Assembly: GCF_025698545.1 (NCBI RefSeq)
Contig: NC_068575.1
Span: forward strand, 45,827,980 to 45,891,979
Reading direction: 5' to 3'
Origin: Gossypium raimondii
Taxonomy: Eukaryota; Streptophyta; Magnoliopsida; Malvales; Malvaceae
Length of the DNA stretch: 64,000 nucleotides
This document shows positions 1 through 12,700 of the stretch, one piece after another (within the stretch, counting starts at the first letter, position 1; every line of letters starts with the position of its first letter). A program made the position numbers and the translations under genes. The notes under the pieces were generated by a model that searched no databases, was not told where the DNA came from, and was given only the letters and a program-made list of their open reading frames with translations.

Positions 1-1024
1 TTTCATTTGTTGTTTTTAAGTTCTCTCTTTTTTAGGTTTAGGGTTTGCTTGAGGTCAAGGCTATGATATTTTGTTTTGTTTTTTTCCCTCTTTGATTAAT
101 GAGAAAATGTTAGGACAAGAAGAAACAAGATTTAGTATGCTTGAATAAGGTTATTTAGTTAATTGGTGGTATAATTGTGGGTTTAGGGTTTGGGTCAGGC
201 ATTGCAGGTTTTGATTGCATATATTGGTTTTACGAGTTTATATCGTATGTTTAATTTTTTCAAGAATGAAACAAAGAAGTGGGAATTTGTTGTATTTTCT
301 TTTCTGCAGAAAGTTAAGCTTTTTGTTAGATGGAAAATATATTTAGCTTTCCTTGTTTTGAAGAAGAAAAGAAAGAAGAATCTTTGTTTTTCATTGTAAA
401 GCAAATTTCCTTTTAGTCAATGAAGCTTCGTTTTATGTTTGCTTAATTTGATTGTCTAGTTAGTTGGCTTTGGCATTTTTCCCTTTGATTTCAAGTGGAA
501 GGCCATTGAATGGCCCTATAAGAACACCCTAAAGGGAAGAGGTGCAGAATTTTAGCATTCTAGGGATACATTTATGTGTATTTTGATACAATTTATGCTA
601 GAACCTAAGGTATTGGCTAACGGATTTACATGGAAAAGGTTGCTAATAGCCAACTTGCACAAAAGCATTCTAAAGTTTCTAGAACTAAGAAATATGTGGA
701 ATGCCAATTCTGTGTAGAAGAGCAGCTTTTCAGCTCGGACACCTTTTTTTGTATGTTTTAGTTGTGAATGTTGCTTGGACTTGGAAATTGAGTTTAAGAC
801 ATGGATATATTTCTATCATGGTTGGCTTCTATTTTACGTTTGTCTGACATTGAAGACAATAACTCTAAATTTATTTTATCATTCATGAATGGATTATGGA
901 TGTGTTTGTATTAATCTAATATAAGACTTTACCACCCATACGTGATTACTGAGTTATACTATGTTTTTCTTGACATCATGTTTTTTTCAAGATTAAAATA
1001 TATTCATGTTTTATTGGGTTGCAG
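1..1024 (+). other. ASF1 intron 1 (partial)
   Basis: T-rich sequence ending in a good acceptor (TTATTGGGTTGCAG) directly before the conserved ASF1 exon. No stretch coding for the ASF1 N-terminus was found here, so the start exon should be further upstream. Nothing else is supported in it. Confidence 0.7.
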
Positions 1025-1570
1025 ATTTAGAATGGAAACTTATCTACGTCGGATCTGCAGAAGATGAGACTTACGATCAACTACTGGAGAGTGTACTTGT
1101 TGGACCTGTCAATGTTGGAAATTACCGTTTTGTACTACAGGCAATCTCAACCAACTCAGTTTTAGTTGCAGATTTGATGTATTTGTTTTAACTTCTTACC
1201 TTTGTCCTTGAATGTGTCACAGGCAGACCCACCAGACCCATCAAGGATCCGTGAAGAAGATATTATAGGTGTCACAGTGCTTCTCCTGACTTGTTCATAT
1301 CTTGGCCAAGAGTTTATCCGAGTTGGCTACTATGTTAACAATGATTATGATGACGAGCAGCTTAGAGAGGAGCCTCCTCCAAAGGTCTTGATTGAGAAAG
1401 TCCAAAGAAATATTCTATCTGATAAGCCCAGGGTGACAAAGTTCCCCATAAATTTCCACCCTGAGAATGGTGGAAACGAAGAACCCCCTCCATCCGATCA
1501 ACCTGTTGAAAATGTCGGAAATGAGGAAGTTCCTGCTTCACCAAATCAAAAAGAGGAGCAGGATCCTTAA
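1025..1570 (+). CDS. ASF1: Histone chaperone ASF1 (last two exons; 5' end outside window)
   Basis: ASF1 carries histone H3-H4 dimers in the nucleus during replication-coupled and replication-independent nucleosome assembly. The translation shows the ASF1 core: [20 protein letters not shown] in the first visible exon and [29 protein letters not shown] and [13 protein letters not shown] in the second. The tail is acidic and proline-rich, as in plant ASF1. Exons are 1025-1140 and 1223-1570 (TAA). The first 36 or so residues, with the family's N-terminal beta strand, are absent and must lie upstream of base 1, so intron 1 covers at least 1-1024. The visible part codes for about 154 residues; whole plant ASF1 is about 190-200. 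The intron between the exons starts with GC instead of GT. Family assignment is near certain. Whether it is the ASF1A or ASF1B paralog cannot be told. Confidence 0.95.
1141..1222 (+). other. ASF1 intron 2, non-canonical GC-AG
   Basis: The reading frame needs ...FVLQ from the left exon joined to ADPPDP from the right exon. That puts the donor at CAG|GCAATC and the acceptor at CACAG|GCAGAC, an 82-base intron with GC at its 5' end. No nearby GT gives the conserved junction. Confidence 0.75.
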
Positions 1571-4500
1571 AGTTACTCATTTACAGACATGGCTGTTATT
1601 CAAGATAGATAACCTGGTAACTATTTCGTGGATTGAACTTGAAATGTGAACCACAGTTTGACAAGGGACAAAGATGCATAATGAAGTAATGATTCAGAAA
1701 TGCTGGGTTTGATTTGGTTGTTTTTGTTTGTTAGAATTTACTGTTTCACTATGATGATTTGCTTAGGCACTTGAAAAAGTTACAATTGAATTTCCAAGTT
1801 TGTAATATGTTTCTAAAAGGAATTTTAGTTTCATTTTTCTTTAGCTTTACCATTTGCCTTTTCTGCCTTGCCCTTACAGGCATTGCGGTTTTGTTGTTAC
1901 GGACTGTCGTCATAAGAACTTAAGATTGGGTTTAAAAGTGAGCTTCATGAGATTATATTTTGCTACATATTATTATTTTACTACTCAAACTCGAGTGAAT
2001 AGCGAAGGAAAAGTACTGCTGTATATGTGGGATTCTATCAACGTTGTTATTGTATTGCACATTGTTTGTAAATGATTGACACCTGCATTGGAATTATGGT
2101 CATCTTCTATGGAGTTTTAGGTGAATTTGTTGATCACAGCAAAGCAAGAGGAGCTGAAGTGTGTTATCTGAATGCGAAGCTCTGGTTACTGAGTAATGAG
2201 AACCGGTTTGACTTTGACCATGGTCATGCATGTGGGTCACCTGGAGTTTTAGCAGGTAAAGCACAAAACTCAACCTAGTTGAAGAGGCCTTGCTCAATGG
2301 ATGAATATGATGACGAGGTAGTGAGAGACAATAACCAGGTCCATATCCTGCTCAACATTGGTTACCCCTGCAGAATTTGATGTTAGATTACTTCTGGGTC
2401 TGGATTTGCTGGTCAGATATCTATGAGGTTGTGTGGATTCAATTAAAGACTATTTTGAGAATTGATATTTATTTTTTAAATGATTATTCTAATATTCGAA
2501 TACAAATATTATTGGCACCCAAATATCCAAATAAAGACAATTAAATATTGGTTTTGCTATCAGCTCATTATTGACCGCTGCAAAAGCTTCGTCCGGGGAA
2601 AACTTTATGTATATAGCCACCAACACACCGGCAATGGCAGGACCATTGATTTTTTTTTATGGCAGACTTAGGGTAGTGTGCCAATATTTATCTATGAATA
2701 TTATCTACGTTTTGAATAAATATTTGGGTTACCTCTATTTTATAAGTGATTCAATTTGATTAGTGTCCTTATAATGATTTATCGATTTGATCACTTATCT
2801 ATTTTCTCATTAATTGAGGTTGATGTGACATGACATGTACGGTCCATGTAATCGCTCTTAGTTGAATGATAATTTTATGTAATTATATAAAATTTTTAAA
2901 TCCACTTATCTCCTAAATTTTACTGTGTTAAAACTCTAATCTCAAAATTGGTTTTTTTCATAAGTTTATTTATCTGCCTTTAGGGAAAGAGAGTAGGGGA
3001 AAAAATTGAAACTTAAACGGCTAGAAATGGAGTTACACAATGCAATCCTAGTGTGCTATTGGAGATTCTAGGTGATTTTAAACAACTAGCATTTTAATAG
3101 TATTAAAATCCTTTTAATGTTGCGGAATCAAAGGAAGAAGTGATCACTACAAGCAGATCAATGAAAATTCAGATTATAAATCCATGGTTATTCTTCCCAT
3201 TCACCTCCAAAATCCATCCCAACAGCTCTTCCAACCATTCCCAATCTTTCATCCCAAGCTTTGATTACAGATGTAGCACTTGATTTCAAACTCGGTTCAC
3301 TCCTCTTCCCATTCATTGTGATCCAATGATTGTCACAAACAAACCTTGAACACCAATAGACTAATCGACAACAACAAAACTACCAAACTAACCCTCCAAA
3401 CCCTCGATTTGATTACTTTCGATTCAAACCCTAATCGATTCCTTTGATTTTGAGGTTTTAAACCTAAATTTACTTTTTTGGAGGTTTTTTTCGATTAAAA
3501 TTGTAGATGCCTTAGGTTTTTATTTTTAGCCTTCAACCATTTTTTACCCTGTCAGTTGAGTGTTTATGTGGAAAAAAATTGGATTAAAAGAATTAGGTAA
3601 TGTCATATCAGAGTTATTTACTCAAAAAACGGATGAACGGCTAGAATGATAAATTATTGTAACAGTAGTGACTAAATTGAATTTTTTTTCATTTGAGTAA
3701 AAAAATAATCTAAAAAGTTGAAATTAGAAATTTTACCCTAAATATTTTGTCAAGTTTAAGCTGCTTTTTTCCAAATAAAAATTAAATAACTTTTTAAAAA
3801 TTACTCTTAAAAATAATTTTGAAAGAATCCATAAATAGGTTTAGTAGTGCTTGGTCAAACCAAAGAGCAAATTTGCTATATCAGAGCAGACGCCCAAATT
3901 TGAAAAGTTAAAGAAGTAACAGATGCGACCTCCCTCATTTAACATCCGATTATACAAATTAGGTTAAAATTTAACATTTGCAATAATTTGATTAATCCCA
4001 AATTTGCTGTACTAAATCGATTAGGTCCAAATTTTAACAGCTTCCATCTTTCCTTTAAAATGTCTTCATTTAATTAATCCGAGTAGTAAAATTCTTTGAT
4101 TCTGGTTTGATTTTTATTTTTTAAACAAAACCCACCAATCTAATCACTTAGATTTGACAGCATTTGCATCATTTATTCATTCAAAAAGCAGATTAAGGAT
4201 CTCACACAAGCATCAACAGGCAACACAAGGAAAAGAAGCATAAAACCAAAAGTGGAGCCAAACAAGATCAAAAGCCCAAACTCACACCCAAATTTCATTT
4301 ACTTTTTTATGACAAATATTGATATAAGTACTTTTTAGAGCTCAGAATAGAATCTCTGAGAGTTAGAGTTGAGTGCATAAGAATCTTGGATTGAAAAGCC
4401 GAAAACCATACTCAAAAGGACTGATTTGAATAAGCTTTATCCACTAGAAATTCACCCACTGTATTAACCCTGTACAAAAAGCATCAGATCAATTTGGAAG

Positions 4501-4868
4501 GTGGGTCGAGTCTAAAGCTCATACCCGTCCCATTTAAGATCGACACACAAAGAAAAAGTAGAAAACAAATTCAATAAAAGAGCAAGAAGTGAGTCACAAA
4601 ATATTAAGAGATACAGCTCCTCCACTCTATCCCTTTGAAAATTAGATACATACAGCTCTCTTGTCTCTACCACCACGCTACCTCTTTAAATCCAACCAAA
4701 ATCCCATTTTAACACTCTAGCTCTAATGGTCAAACTTTCTTCCTTGACTACATTGTTATTTTCTTTTTTTGGAAGTTACTTCGCTGTAATTTTATAATTT
4801 CTTTATAAACCATTCTCACTTCCAAAAGTTTCATCCACAACAAAAGTTCATCAAAAATAAAACAAAAT
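1571..4868. other. Intergenic: ASF1 3' UTR, then no gene seen
   Basis: The first few hundred bases are likely ASF1 3' UTR. The rest is AT-rich with short open frames that look random and match nothing I know. The last few hundred bases, with pyrimidine-rich stretches near 4600-4860, should include the promoter and 5' UTR of the lyase gene; I cannot place a TATA box with confidence. Confidence 0.5.
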
Positions 4869-7442
4869 ATGGCGGACTGTTTAGACGGCAATGTTTTAGC
4901 AGCCAAGTCCTTTGCCCGTTTCGGCGTCACCCACATGTTTGGCGTCGTGGGTATCCCCGTTACTGGCCTCGCCAACCGTGCAGTCCAATTGGGTATTCGT
5001 TTTATTGCTTTTCACAACGAACAATCCGCTGGTTATGCGGCTTCTGCTTATGGCTACCTCACGGGCCGACCCGGTCTTCTCTTGACTGTTTCCGGGCCCG
5101 GTTGCGTCCACGGTCTGGCTGGTTTGTCCAATGCTATGATCAACACCTGGCCCATGGTCATGATCTCTGGCTCCTCCGATCAGAAGGATTCCGGTCGTGG
5201 AGATTTCCAGGAGCTTGATCAGATCGAAGCAGTGAAACCCTTTTCGAAATTCTCTGTTAAAGCCAAAGATATCAAGGAAATTCCCGATTGTGTTGCTAGG
5301 GTTTTGGATCATGCAGTTTCGGGTCGACCCGGTGGGTGTTATTTGGATTTACCGACTGATGTATTACATCAGATGATAACTGAATCCGAAGCAGAGAAAT
5401 TGTTAACCGAGGTCGAGAAAGAAAGGGTTTTTGAAGCAACAAAAGCACCGCCGAGTTCTGAAATCGCAAAGGCGGTTAGTGTGTTGAGGAAGGCGGAAAG
5501 GCCATTGATTGTTTTCGGCAAAGGGGCGGCTTATGCCCGAGCTGAAGGGGAACTAAAAAAGTTGGTTGAAAGAACGGGGATTCCCTTTTTGCCAACTCCA
5601 ATGGGTAAAGGGCTGGTGAACGACGATCATGAGTTGGCCGCTAGTGCTGCAAGGTCACTCGCCATTGGCAAATGTGATGTTGCATTGGTTGTTGGGGCAA
5701 GGCTCAATTGGTTATTGCACTTTGGGGAGAGTCCTAAATGGGATAAAGATGTGAAGTTCATTTTAGTGGATGTTTCTGAAGAAGAGATTAAGTTGAGAAA
5801 ACCCCATTTAGGTTTAGTTGGGGATGCTAAGAAGGTTTTGGAGATGATTAATAAGGAGATTAAAGATGACCCTTTCTGTTTGGGAAAGTCTCATCCTTGG
5901 GTGGAGGCTATTTCGAAGAAGGTGAAGGATAATGTGTCGAAAATGGAAGCTCAGTTGGCGAAAGATGTTGTGCCGTTTAACTTTTTGACTCCTATGAGGA
6001 TTATAAGAGATGCTATTTTGGGGGTTGGGAGTCCAGCTCCGGTGGTGGTTTCAGAAGGGGCGAATACTATGGATGTTGGAAGGTCTGTGCTGGTTCAGAC
6101 CGAGCCTAGGACTAGGTTGGATGCAGGGACTTGGGGGACAATGGGAGTTGGTTTAGGTTATTGCATTGCCGCTGCTGTGGCTAGTCCAGAACGGCTTGTG
6201 GTTGCAGTCGAAGGGGACTCGGGATTCGGGTTCAGTGCTATGGAGGTTGAGGTATAGTTTCTAATATTTACAGTTAAAGCCTCACTTGCATAATTAAATT
6301 TGTTATCTTAATTCTGAAGTCTGTTATGTTTAATGGTCTTACTCATGAAGAAATAGAATGTGAATGCTATGTTGATGATTTAGGATGATATGATTTATTT
6401 GTAGTTACTTCTATTAGTTTCAACAGGAGGTTTGATATTACACTTCCTGTTGTTTATCAATCTAAATTGGCTTCAACTGAAAACTGGAATATTGAACTAA
6501 TTTTCTTGTTTCTATTGATGAAACTAAATCTAATGCTGCCTAAGGTAGAGATGATGGTGTTTCTTTGGGGCTATAATATCTTATCTTTGTTTCATTTTGT
6601 TGGCAAACGACAATTCCTTGTTGATCAAGTTAGCCGAATTGTGAAAGAAAATTTTGATTAGCATCTTTAATATAATGTTGAACGGAATATGGGAACTTTT
6701 CTCAGGATTCCGAAATCATTAGTTGATTGTATCACAGTTTCATGTATATGAGTCCCGTATTTCTCTCTTTGTCTCTCACACATACCCACCCACACCCAGA
6801 ATCACTTAAGTATGTACTTATGTGTCTTAAGTATGTGTATGCATGCATATATATGTTTATGTACCGGTGAGTATCACGATGGATTAGTAGAAAAGTAGTC
6901 TGCTGAAAGCTGGGTGTTCAATAATAACTTAATGAAGAGCATTTCTTTTTTGTATTTTGTTCGATGTGTCATGTTTTCTATGTTCTTATTTTAAATTTTA
7001 TAGGTGCGTTAAAAATCGTCCAAATTTATAAACGCTCTTTATGTTGTTTGACTTACAAATGCCTTTTGCTTATTGAAGTGCTTTATGTATTTGTTAATCT
7101 TTTAAATATGCTGTTCTTGTAATGCAGACATTGGTTCGATACAAGTTGCCTGTTGTTGTGATAGTCTTTAACAACGGTGGTGTTTACGGTGGTGACCGAA
7201 GGAGCCCTGAAGAAGTAAGTGGCCCTTTCAAAGATGACCCTGCGCCCACTTCCTTTGTTCCTGGTGCTGCTTACCATACTTTAATCGAAGCTTTCGGGGG
7301 AAAGGGTTACCTTGTCGGGACACCTGATGAATTAAAATCTGCCCTTTCTGAATCCTTCTCTGCAAGGAAGCCGGCTGTGATAAATGTGCTAATCGATCCC
7401 TTTGCCGGTGCAGAAAGTGGGAGAATGCAGCACAAGAATTGA
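4869..7442 (+). CDS. HACL: 2-hydroxyacyl-CoA lyase / oxalyl-CoA decarboxylase (ThDP enzyme)
   Basis: ThDP-dependent enzyme that splits 2-hydroxyacyl-CoA or decarboxylates oxalyl-CoA. The plant homologue is tied to oxalate breakdown after oxalyl-CoA synthetase. Exons are 4869-6251 and 7128-7442, joined E|TL across an 876-base GT-AG intron, giving 565 residues, close to the family's roughly 570. Three ThDP-enzyme domains can be placed: Pyr-type N-terminal (about 8-170), central (about 195-325) and PP-type C-terminal (about 385-550). The cofactor-activating glutamate is E51 in FHNEQSAGYAA. The metal/ThDP motif is G449-D450-S451 followed after 24 residues by N476-N477. The C-terminus ends QHKN with no SKL-type peroxisome signal, so a cytosolic location is plausible. 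Start: first ATG of the frame, preceded by an A-rich stretch. Residues 113-114 are F-Q where bacterial oxalyl-CoA decarboxylases have Y-E, which leaves substrate preference open. Confidence 0.95.
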
Positions 7443-8832
7443 GGTAGTTTCAGTTTTGTTTCGTTAAATTTCTTTTTCCACCACTTACCGAGCTGGTCTT
7501 TCTATGTCAATGAATAATCGGATTTGTGCTCACTTGTGATAGAACAGATGGAGATCATGTGTTTTGACTTTTGTAGTCAAATGCAGTGTGCACTGTGTTG
7601 TATATGACATTGATAAAATATTTCTTAGTAGTAAATGTTCTCACAGTTGATATTTATATATATAGACCTGATTTGAACCCAACTTAATGATTATGAGCAT
7701 CTCTACTTTGACCTTTTGGTTGAAATTCACTCTTCTTTTTTTCATTTTAGACCCTATCCTAACCTATTATGAGCATCTCAACCCATTGTGGATGTCATAG
7801 ACCTGATATGAACTCGATTTGGTTCGACTATGAACTCTTGGTTGAAATGCTCAATTTTCTTTAATTTTAGGCCTGATCTGAACCCAGTGTTGATGTCATC
7901 GTATATATTCCTACTAATAAAACCTCTATTTTTGATCTTTTGGTTGAAATCACAATATTTGAAAATGGAATAGTAAAGGAAATGAATATTTAAATTTTGG
8001 TGAATATTGGATGTTTTGTAAATTTGAATATTGGATTTATGATGAATTTGGAGTCAATGCGGAGATAAATTCACTGATGTCATGTCATATTGTAAATATA
8101 ATAATAAAATAAATTAATTTCATGGAATGGTTAAATATTCAATGTATTGATATTGTATATTTTGATAATTGGGAAACATATTTGAAATAATAATAATTTT
8201 ACAAAGCAGTAAACTGCTACTTTTTTTTTAATTTAAAAAAATATGCTTTTGTAATGTTATAAACGTTTGTAAGTAAACTTCTTTCTGATCATATAAAAAA
8301 GTTGGATGCAAAAAAGAGCATAATAAAAATCATATTTTGTAGTAATGTTGGAGAAAGAAATTGAAGGTATCTTCTTTAATGTTGTCACTGCATCTTTAAT
8401 TTGTGTAAATCATAGTTCAAATTACCAATATCAACCTTTAATTTAAATTAGATAACCTTTTATGGACTACATGATTCGCCAGAATGAGAATCATTACACT
8501 CTTTTTCAAAATTCTGTTTGTTTTGTACACCATCGAAACGCGGGAATTCAATACAAACATCAATCATATTCCAGGGACTTTCATTCTTTATCTTGCCAAA
8601 TTTTGCAAAAAAATCTCAACAACCAAAAATTAAAAAAAAAAAAGAAAAAGAAAAAGGAAAGGATGGAATTCAGTACTAGAAAATTTTAGTATCTCTTATT
8701 TTTTAACAACTTAAACACAAATTTATCTGTGTGTTCCAAAATGATCCCTTTGATACAAGCAATGTGATCCTCTCTTTATGGTGGCAGGCAAGTTCATTCA
8801 AGCAGGGGCTAGTCAAATAAGGGGAAAGTAAT
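7443..8832. repeat. Intergenic with a degenerate direct repeat (about 7660-7960)
   Basis: After the lyase 3' UTR, phrases such as AGACCTGATTTGAACCC, TATGAGCATCTC and CTTTTGGTTGAAAT recur two or three times between about 7660 and 7960, which suggests an old tandem repeat of roughly 70-135 bases. The rest to 8832 is AT-rich with no gene; the 75-residue frame at 8462-8689 ends in an A-rich run and looks random. Confidence 0.35.
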
Positions 8833-9352
8833 GTGTTTCGAAATAGGAATAAAAGATGGTCACCACCGCCCATTGGTTTCTTTAAATTGAATACAAATGG
8901 TGCTCGAAACTCAAATTCGAGTCTTGCAACAATAGCAAGTGATGAGCATGGTGGATGGAGGTGGGGAATAAGAAAGAAATCGGGAGATGTACTGTGTTAT
9001 AAGCTGAGCTCTGGGCTATTTATGATAGACTCCGAGTAGCTTAGAAAACCAATTCGGTGAATTTTATTATCAAGGCTGATTGTGATCTAGCTATTAAAGG
9101 TATTAATGGAGATTATAAAAGATATTTAAATAGGGATTCGATTATGCAAATTCAAGAACTGTGCAAATGTAAGTGGAGAATGCTGTTTAAACAAATACCT
9201 AAAAAGGCAAACTCTGTTGCGGACTTTGATATAATGAAAGGTTTTTCCATTTACGTAAAAATCTTTCATTTTACCTCTCATTTGGTTGATGATAAAATTC
9301 GGATGGATAAACGGTTTTTACCTTCCAACTCTGCTCGTACTATTAACTCTTA
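8833..9352 (+). pseudogene. RNase H-like domain remnant of a LINE-type retroelement
   Basis: Two frames together give a recognisable plant non-LTR RNase H (RVT_3-type) domain: WSPPPIGFFKLNTNGA first, then IIKADCDLAIKGI and a C-terminal CKWRMLFKQIPKKANSVAD. The first frame (8833 on) and the second (9057 on) are out of register. In the second frame the expected A-W-K is A-stop-K (TAG at 9042-9044, probably TGG to TAG). The usual FKLNTDGA carries N in place of the catalytic D. With a frameshift, a stop and a lost catalytic residue it is dead. No reverse transcriptase or endonuclease flanks it, so this is an isolated 3' fragment. Confidence 0.75.
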
Positions 9353-9496
9353 ATTAAATATGTTTTTCTCACGTTACAAAAAAAAAAAGCAACGTCAATA
9401 CAAATTTATCTCAATTAAATTCTATTTATTTTCTTAAAAAAAAAAGTCAGGCACAAATATCACGTAAATTTCCGATTACTCCTTAATCATGTCCTG

Positions 9497-9502
9497 AGTC
9501 AA
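9497..9502 (-). promoter_or_regulatory. W-box (TTGACT) upstream of the CC-NBS-LRR gene
   Basis: AGTCAA on the + strand reads TTGACT on the - strand, the WRKY-binding W-box, 214 bases before the resistance-gene ATG. It lies in a near-palindrome, CTGAGTCAACTCAG, followed by two further CAGTCAGCA-like words. W-boxes are common by chance, so function is inference. Confidence 0.35.
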
Positions 9503-9715
9503 CTCAGTCAGCAGTCAGCACCGTGTGGGACATACGCATAACTAGACTTCCAATTCCATTTTTTCCTCAATCATTTCTTCTCTGCATTTCTCTCCTAATT
9601 CTCTGCAGCTTTTACTTCTTTACTTCGTTTCTAAGCTCCATTGCTTCCCTCAAATCGTTCTTCTTTTATTCTCTCGTAAGTTTCCTTTGAATCTTTTGAA
9701 TTCTGGGGGTTGTCC

Positions 9716-12700
9716 ATGGCAGATGTTTTTGTTTCTTCCCTTGTGAGTACCATCTTAGGGAACCTCAATTCTCTAGCTCTTCGTGAATTTGAAATCGCAA
9801 GTAATTTGGAAACCGACCTTCAAGATCTCGAGAGCACTTTAAGTACGATTCAAGCCGTGCTTCAAGACGCAGAGCAGAAACAATGGAGGAGCGAGGCCGT
9901 CAGGAATTGGCTCAGAAAACTCAAGGATATCGCTTACGATGCTGATGATTTACTCGACGAGTTTGCTGCAAAAGCTTTCCTATGGAAAGCTCGAGAAAAC
10001 ATGAGCAGCAAAGTAAGTGATTTCTTTTCCTCTAAAAATTCCACTGTGTTTACTTTCAAGAAGGCTCATGAACTTAAGCAAATTAGGCAGAGGTTAGATG
10101 CTGTAGCAGAGGAGAAAAACAAATTCCATTTGACTGAAAAAGTTGGGGATTTAGAAATTGATGATAGGGAATGGCGATTGACTAGCTCGCTGGTCAATGA
10201 ATCTGAAATATTGGGAAGAAATGAGGATAAAGAGAACGTAATCAACGGGTTGTTTGGTAGTTCGTTGGATAAAAATGATTTGTCCATTTATGCCATTTGT
10301 GGTATGGGTGGACTTGGAAAGACTACTCTTGCTCAACTGGTGTTCAATGATGAAAGGGTTGAAAGGGGTTTTGCTTTGAGGATTTGGGTATGTGTATCCG
10401 ATGCTTTTGAAGTCAGAAGGTTGATAAAAGCAGTTATTGAGTCCATTGATGGTAGTCCTTGTGATATCGTTGAGCTCGACCCTCTGCAACGATACTTGCA
10501 AGAAAAGCTGAGGGGGAAGCGATTTCTTCTCGTATTAGATGATGTTTGGAATGAAAACTTTGAAAAATGGGATGGTTTTAGGAATTCATTGAACGTTGGA
10601 GCAAAAGGCAGCATGGTCATAGTTACAACCCGGATCGAGAAAGTTGCTCTTATCATGGCTACTCTTCCCATATACCATTTGGACTATTTATCGGATGAGA
10701 ATTCTTGGTTATTATTCAAGCACCGTTCTGTTCTGATGGAAAGCGAGGAGGGATACAAGAGATTGGAAAGCATTGGAAAGCAAATTGTTCAGAAGTGTGG
10801 AGGGGTTCCTTTGGCTGTAAAAGCTCTTGGAAGCATGTTGCGGTTAAAGCGTAGAGAAAGTGACTGGTTATGTGTTAAAGAAAGTGAGATCTGGGAGTTA
10901 CCGGATGACGGGAGTGGCATTTTACCTGCCTTGAGATTAAGTTATGACAATCTACCATCATATTTAAGGCAGTGCTTTGCGTATTGTTCGATATTCCCAA
11001 AAGATTGTGAAATGGATAAATCTCAGTTGATAGAGTTATGGATGGCAAATGGATTTGTTCCTTCTAGAGGACGTAGGGAGTTGCGTGAAATTGGAGATGA
11101 GATATTCCTCGAGTTAACTTGGAGGTCCTTCTTTCAAGATGTTACTGAAGATGATGATGGCACTGTGACCTGTAAAATGCATGATCTCGTTCATGACCTT
11201 GCAATTTCGATAATGAGGTTCGAATGTTATATGTATGACAAAAACCAGTCGTTTGGGTCTCCAAAACAGATTAGGCACTTACATATTCCCATTCAACCAA
11301 TGCCTCCTTTCGGTTACGGAAGGATTCTCTTGGACAAACAATATAATCTCCTCAAAAGCTGTTCGTCAGTGCGGTCCCTCATTCTTGGTGGCATTGGCCT
11401 GACTAAAGCCGATTGTCCTCTGAAACATGTGAGAGCACTGGACTGCAATATGTATCAAATACCGAAGTCGCTAGGAAAGATGGTACACCTGAGATATTTA
11501 AACATACGTTATCAGGGAAGCGCATGCATCGATAGAATTCCGAAATCTTTTTGTAACTTGGTGCACTTGACGTATCTAAACTTGTCTTACACTCGCATCA
11601 AAAGATTGCCCCAGTCTGCCAATTGCCTCCTAAACTTGCAGATTATGAAACTCTCCTGCTGTCGCTATCTTTGTGAGCTACCCCAAGGAATGCAACATAT
11701 GAGAAGCCTAAAGTGTGTTGATATCTCACATTGTGATTCTCTTGAGCAAACTCCACCTGGAATTGGGCACCTGACTCAATTGGTAGAACTGAGTATATTT
11801 ATAGTAAGGAAGGACCATGGTTGTGGAGTTTGGGAGCTTAAAGAGTTAGACCTTGGAAAGGAGTTGTCTCTAAAGGAACTCGATAATGTGACAGGTTCAA
11901 CTGAAGCCAAGAGTGCCAACTTGATAAGGAAGCAAAATCTCCGATCATTGAGTTTAATCTGGGGAAAACAAGCAGGGGAATTTCCAGATAATGAAGAAGA
12001 GGTTCTTAGCAGTCTCCAACCTCATTATAATCTGGAGTATTTTCGGATAAGCTGTTATCAAGGTTTAAGGCTTCCCAGTTGGTTGATTGATTTACCGAAT
12101 CTGGTCTCAGTTGAGCTTGACCTGTGTAAAAGATGTTCACATCTTCCACCTCTAGGGGAACTGCCGTTGCTCAAGGTTCTTAAAATAAAGGGAATGGATG
12201 CTGTGAAGTGCATTAGCAGTGAATTCTATGGAAATGGGATCAATCCGTTCTCATCATTGGAGGAACTCTATTTTGACTCAATGCCTGTTTTGGAGACGTG
12301 GAAAACAGTTGAGGAAAGGGGAAATTTTCCTCGTCTGCAAATCTTGGTTTTCAGGAAATGCCCTGAGTTGATTGAATTGCCAAAGTTTCCAACCCTCAAA
12401 AAGCTTCGAATTTGGAAAAGGGGGAGCGGCTTATCTAGTCCTTGTCTTGGTTCACTTGAGATCGATGACCTTTCTGGCTTGACAGTTTTTCCCAGTGGTT
12501 TGTTGCAAAATCAAACACACCTTGAGGAGTTGAGGATAGAATCGTTACCTGACCTCAAGTCTCTGTCGAATCATCTGGATAATCTATCTGTGCTGAAACA
12601 CTTGCAAATCTACGGCTGCCACAAGCTTGAAGACATTCTTGAAGCACTACAAAACCTCAATGCTTTAGAGAGTTTGGGTTTGGGTAGTTGTCACAGTCTT

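Noticed and set aside
190..404. Overlapping 69-residue open frames on both strands at the window start
   Set aside because: T-rich intron sequence of ASF1; composition explains them, no ATG start for the plus frame and no family resemblance.
1854..2759. Several 60-73-residue frames after ASF1
   Set aside because: No domain, no promoter signal, random codon texture. The word ATGATGACGAG at about 2308 is shared with the ASF1 exon but is too short to show a duplication.
8462..8689. 75-residue frame
   Set aside because: Ends in a lysine run from an A-rich stretch; no similarity to known proteins.
9710..9715. Start of the CC-NBS-LRR frame two codons before the ATG
   Set aside because: The codon at 9710 is TTG; the ATG at 9716 in a good context gives the usual MADVF start.
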